A stretch of 38,917 nucleotides of DNA, from NCBI GenBank assembly GCA_050262775.1, contig JBLNEO010000032.1, positions 1-38,917 of the forward strand, read 5' to 3'. A program made the translations under genes and the position numbers. Origin of the DNA: DATHTC01 sp050262775 (GTDB taxonomy: Bacteria; Actinomycetota; Thermoleophilia; Gaiellales; Gaiellaceae). The notes under the pieces were generated by a model that saw only the letters and a list, made by a program, of their open reading frames with translations, was not told the origin of the DNA and searched no databases. Positions 36,786 to 38,917 of this stretch are shown here, one piece after another (position 1 is the stretch's first letter; each line of letters begins with the position of its first letter).

Positions 36786-37333
36786 CGTCGGAGGTCGGCG
36801 AGCACGGCGTCGGCCCACGCGACCGCCGCGCGGGACTGCGCGAGACCGAGGTCGAGGAGGTAGCCGTGGTAGCGATCGTGCCCCTCCCGCGTGTTCGTCG
36901 CGTCGATCGCCCGAAGCGCCTCGAGACGCGCCTCCGCGTCCGCGCGGTACTGCTCGACCTGGGCGACGAGGACGTCGTGCGGGACGAGGCCGCCGACGAA
37001 GATCTTCAGCTCGAGCCGGTCGCGGTCGCCCGGCACGACCTCCGCGAGCCAGACGTCGAGCACGCGCCGGCCCTCGGCCGTGAGGCGGTAGACCTGCTTG
37101 TCCGGCCTCCCCTGCTGCGCCACCTCCCGCCGGGTCGCGAGCCCGGCCTCGACGAGCCGGGGCAGAACGGCGTAGAGCCGGCTCCGCGCCGGCGCCCACA
37201 CGTGACCGATCGCCCTGCCGACGAGCTTGAGCAGGTCGTAGCCCGAGCGCTCGCCCTCGATCGCGAGCAGCGCGAGCACGGCGGCCTCCGTCGTCGTCAA
37301 CGTGACCGTCGCCGTGCGGGTCGTCGTCGGCAC
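36782..37333 (-). CDS. PadR-family transcriptional regulator
   Basis: A 183-residue PadR regulator. The N-terminal winged helix (about 10-95) includes TTTEAAVLALLAIEGERSGYDLLK (about 13-36, core GERSGYDLLK), SRLYAVLPRLVEAGLATRREV and RPDKQVYRLTAEGRRVLDVWL, the family's recognition helix and wing. The C-terminal part (about 100-183) is a helical dimerisation domain with long helices and KIFVGGLVPHDVLVAQVEQY, typical of the longer subfamily 1 PadR proteins. Members repress their own operon and respond to small aromatic or drug ligands. An inverted repeat lies just upstream of the GTG, and the two S41-like lipoproteins follow in one transcript. Confidence 0.92.
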   Translation of the reverse strand: MPTTTRTATVTLTTTEAAVLALLAIEGERSGYDLLKLVGRAIGHVWAPARSRLYAVLPRLVEAGLATRREVAQQGRPDKQVYRLTAEGRRVLDVWLAEVVPGDRDRLELKIFVGGLVPHDVLVAQVEQYRADAEARLEALRAIDATNTREGHDRYHGYLLDLGLAQSRAAVAWADAVLADLRR

Positions 37334-37345
37334 GCGACCATCTTG

Positions 37346-37364
37346 ATAGTCCTGATGGGACTAT
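37346..37364. promoter_or_regulatory. Palindromic operator, likely PadR binding site
   Basis: A perfect inverted repeat, ATAGTCC then 5 nt then GGACTAT, lies 12 nt upstream of the padR start codon in an AT-rich patch. Its place over the expected promoter fits autorepression by PadR. Classical PadR boxes have ATGT-N8-ACAT arms; these arms differ but have similar size. Confidence 0.6.
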
Positions 37365-37379
37365 TCCATTGAGGAACGG

Positions 37380-38258
37380 TTAAGGCACCAGCACGGTGAC
37401 GGCGTCGCGCTCGGCCTCGAGCACCGCCGTCGTCACGTCGCCGAGGTCCTCGCCGTCCGCCTGCAGCGGCTGCGGCCGCTCTGCCCGGACGACGATGCGG
37501 TCGGCGTCGTGCAGCTCGAGCAGCGGCAGCGCGCGGACGCCCGCGGCGAGGTACGCGAGCGCACCCGGCACGTGCCGCAGGCGCAACCGCCGCGGCCCGA
37601 CCGCGTCGAGGCCGCCCTCGAACCGGGCGCCCCGCGCGAGGCGCAGGGGCACCGGGCCCGCGTACGTGTAGGGATCCGTGTTGGCGACGAGCAGGAACGC
37701 CGCGGATCCGACGCCGTCGACCTCGAGCACCGGGTCGAAGCGCACGCGGTGCTCGGCGAGGACGCGGAGCGCCGTCAGCGTGAACCGAACGTCGCCCGCG
37801 CGCCGACCCGACGCGTCGCGCCCGAGCGCGTCGACCCGCCGGACGAGCTCGGCGTCGAGCCCGATCCCGGCGGAGAACCCGAAGCGCCTGCCGTTCACGC
37901 GTCCGAGGCCGATCCGGCGCGGCCGCGCGTGCGCGAGCGCACGTGCCGCGGCGACGGGGTCGCGGGGGAGGCCGAGCGCGCGCGGGAGGACGCTCGTGCC
38001 GCCGCCGGGCACGAACCCGAGCGGCACGGTGCCGCCGGCGCCGTTCAGCACCTCGTTGAACACGCCGTCACCCGAGAAGACGTAGAGCGCCTCCACGCCG
38101 CCGCCCAGGTCGCGCACGAGCTCCGTCGCATGTCCCGGGCGCTCGGTCAGCACGACCTCCGGGTCGCCCAGCGCAGCGGCGACGCGCTCGATCCGCTCGG
38201 GCGTCACGCGGCTCGCGAACGGGTTGACGATCAGGACGCCGGGCACCCGTGGGAGCAT
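37380..38258 (-). CDS. Diacylglycerol kinase-family (DagK/YegS-like) lipid kinase
   Basis: A 292-residue protein of the DAGK catalytic family (PF00781) that phosphorylates diacylglycerol or related lipids. Seen: GVLIVNPFASRVTPERIERV (about 7-26), the ATP-binding SGDGVFNEVLNG (62-73; usual form GGDGTxNEVxNG, here with S and V substitutions), LGFVPGGGTSVLPRALGLP (about 80-98) and the beta-rich C-terminal domain ending with PLQADGEDLGD. The first glycine and the threonine of GGDGT are replaced, which may reduce activity. ATG start with GGAAGG 8 nt upstream. The stop TAA lies about 15 nt beyond the PadR operator region, so the padR promoter starts in the gap between these genes. Confidence 0.87.
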   Translation of the reverse strand: MLPRVPGVLIVNPFASRVTPERIERVAAALGDPEVVLTERPGHATELVRDLGGGVEALYVFSGDGVFNEVLNGAGGTVPLGFVPGGGTSVLPRALGLPRDPVAAARALAHARPRRIGLGRVNGRRFGFSAGIGLDAELVRRVDALGRDASGRRAGDVRFTLTALRVLAEHRVRFDPVLEVDGVGSAAFLLVANTDPYTYAGPVPLRLARGARFEGGLDAVGPRRLRLRHVPGALAYLAAGVRALPLLELHDADRIVVRAERPQPLQADGEDLGDVTTAVLEAERDAVTVLVP

Positions 38259-38369
38259 ACGAGCGACCTTCCACGAGGAGCGGAGCCCGGGGCCGAGGCG
38301 GCGAAGCCGATCATGGACGACGCGCAGCTCGGCGACATCGTCGAGGGGGCGAGGAGGCGTCGACCTGGG

Positions 38370-38917
38370 CTAGCCCGGCGTCGAGTACCCGCGCATCCCG
38401 TCGAGCAGCACGGCGTAGAAGCGGTCCGCGAGCTCGTCGGTGTCGCGGCCGGGCGTCAGCCACGTGTACGCCCAGTTGAGGGCCGACAGCGCGAGCAGCG
38501 CGGCGGCGGCCTCGTCGAGGTCGGTCCGCAGCTCGCCGAGCTCGCGACCCTCGCGGAAGAGCCCGCGGAACCGCTCCTCGTAGCGGCGCCGCGCGGCGAC
38601 GATCTCGTCGCGCCGCTCGCCCTCGAGGTAGCGCCACTCGCGGACGAAGACGGTGGCGACGTCGAGCTGGTCGGCGACGACGCGGAGGTGCGCGCGGAGC
38701 GCCTGGCGGATGCGCTCGGCGGGAGGAAGCGCCTCGTCGATCGCGTCGAGCGCGCCGTGGAACGCCGCCGCGCCCTCGCGCATCGTCTCGTACAGCAGAT
38801 CCTGCTTCGAGGCGATGTGCGCGTAGAGGGACCCCTTCTGGACGCCCATGGCCTTGGCCAGCTGGTCGATGGACGTGCCGTGATACCCGCGCTCCGCGAA
38901 GAGGCGGGCGGCCTGAC
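38370..38917 (-). CDS. TetR-family transcriptional regulator (5' end cut by window edge)
   Basis: The C-terminal 182 residues of a TetR-family repressor; the start lies beyond the window. The helix-turn-helix is present: QAARLFAERGYHGTSIDQLA then KAMGVQKGSLYAHIASKQDL. The rest is the all-helical ligand and dimerisation domain (KQDLLYETMREGAAAFHGAL, then RIRQALRAHLRVVADQLDVATVFVREWRYL, given as residues in the middle third), typical of the FadR/KstR/AcrR-like group with C-terminal TetR_C domain. Such repressors often control fatty acid or efflux genes, but no target is visible here. About 110 bp of noncoding DNA separates it from the DagK gene, in which nothing else is supported. Confidence 0.9.
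   Translation of the reverse strand, partial: QAARLFAERGYHGTSIDQLAKAMGVQKGSLYAHIASKQDLLYETMREGAAAFHGALDAIDEALPPAERIRQALRAHLRVVADQLDVATVFVREWRYLEGERRDEIVAARRRYEERFRGLFREGRELGELRTDLDEAAAALLALSALNWAYTWLTPGRDTDELADRFYAVLLDGMRGYSTPG

Noticed and set aside
38259..38369. Short plus-strand peptide beginning MDDAQLGDIVEGARRR
   Set aside because: It runs on into antisense of the TetR gene without a family match, and has no good start signal. It could be a remnant, but the evidence is too weak.

Overview
The window is about 39 kb of very GC-rich DNA with strong codon-position bias, so antisense frames stay open for hundreds of codons. Gene content points to a deep-branching actinobacterium of the Thermoleophilia/Solirubrobacterales/Gaiellales type: futalosine-type menaquinone genes, a split Bacillus-like cytochrome bc complex whose Rieske subunit has an actinobacterial-style three-helix anchor, many GTG starts, and lipoproteins and exported proteins typical of that group. 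This placement is inferred from gene content only. I see no rRNA, tRNA, CRISPR array, insertion sequence, phage gene or integration site.

Layout. 1-3.4 kb (minus): a 3'-truncated DegT/DnrJ sugar aminotransferase, a DedA membrane protein and a secreted phosphodiester-glycosidase-type protein. 3.4-5.8 kb (plus): two translationally coupled radical SAM genes, one with an atypical CX8CX2C cysteine motif and one MqnC-like. 5.8-13.0 kb (minus): a compact quinone/respiration operon, in transcription order ubiD, qcrA, qcrB, qcrC, ubiX, ubiE, polyprenyl diphosphate synthase, a 54-residue half-size VOC protein and mqnA. 13.1-15.9 kb (minus): hemB, hemL, a hypothetical gene and a one-helix small protein. 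15.9-19.1 kb (minus): AI-2E-family membrane protein plus an ABC exporter pair. 19.3-20.8 kb (plus): an exported M23-like protein and a YmdB-type phosphoesterase that appears to start at CTG. 20.8-24.4 kb (minus): GtrA protein and two multi-helix glycosyltransferases. 24.4-27.3 kb (minus): small membrane protein, AlkP-type phosphodiesterase, pcm and a PRC-barrel protein. 27.4-29.0 kb: cysteine-less thioredoxin-fold protein (plus), CHRD protein (minus), HAD phosphatase (plus). 29.0-33.5 kb (minus): a 2-oxo-acid dehydrogenase operon (E1 alpha, E1 beta, acetamidase/formamidase-like, HIRAN protein, E2). 33.5-38.9 kb (minus): hydrolase lipoprotein, PadR regulator with two paralogous S41-like lipoproteins, diacylglycerol-kinase-family protein and a truncated TetR regulator.

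How the genes work together. MqnA, the MqnC-like enzyme, UbiD, UbiX, UbiE and the prenyl synthase make up much of a futalosine-route menaquinone pathway, encoded together with the menaquinol-oxidising bc complex that uses the product and close to two haem-synthesis genes. The atypical radical SAM enzyme paired with the MqnC-like protein is the best candidate for something undescribed.

Two organisational rules run through the window. First, genes at the head of a transcription unit usually carry a TANNNT hexamer 6-12 nt before the start codon, which suggests widespread leaderless transcription. Second, genes inside operons usually join through a 4-nt NTGA overlap (GTGA, ATGA, TTGA, CTGA), and this settles several unusual TTG or CTG starts. 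No gene-free stretch exceeds about 200 bp.
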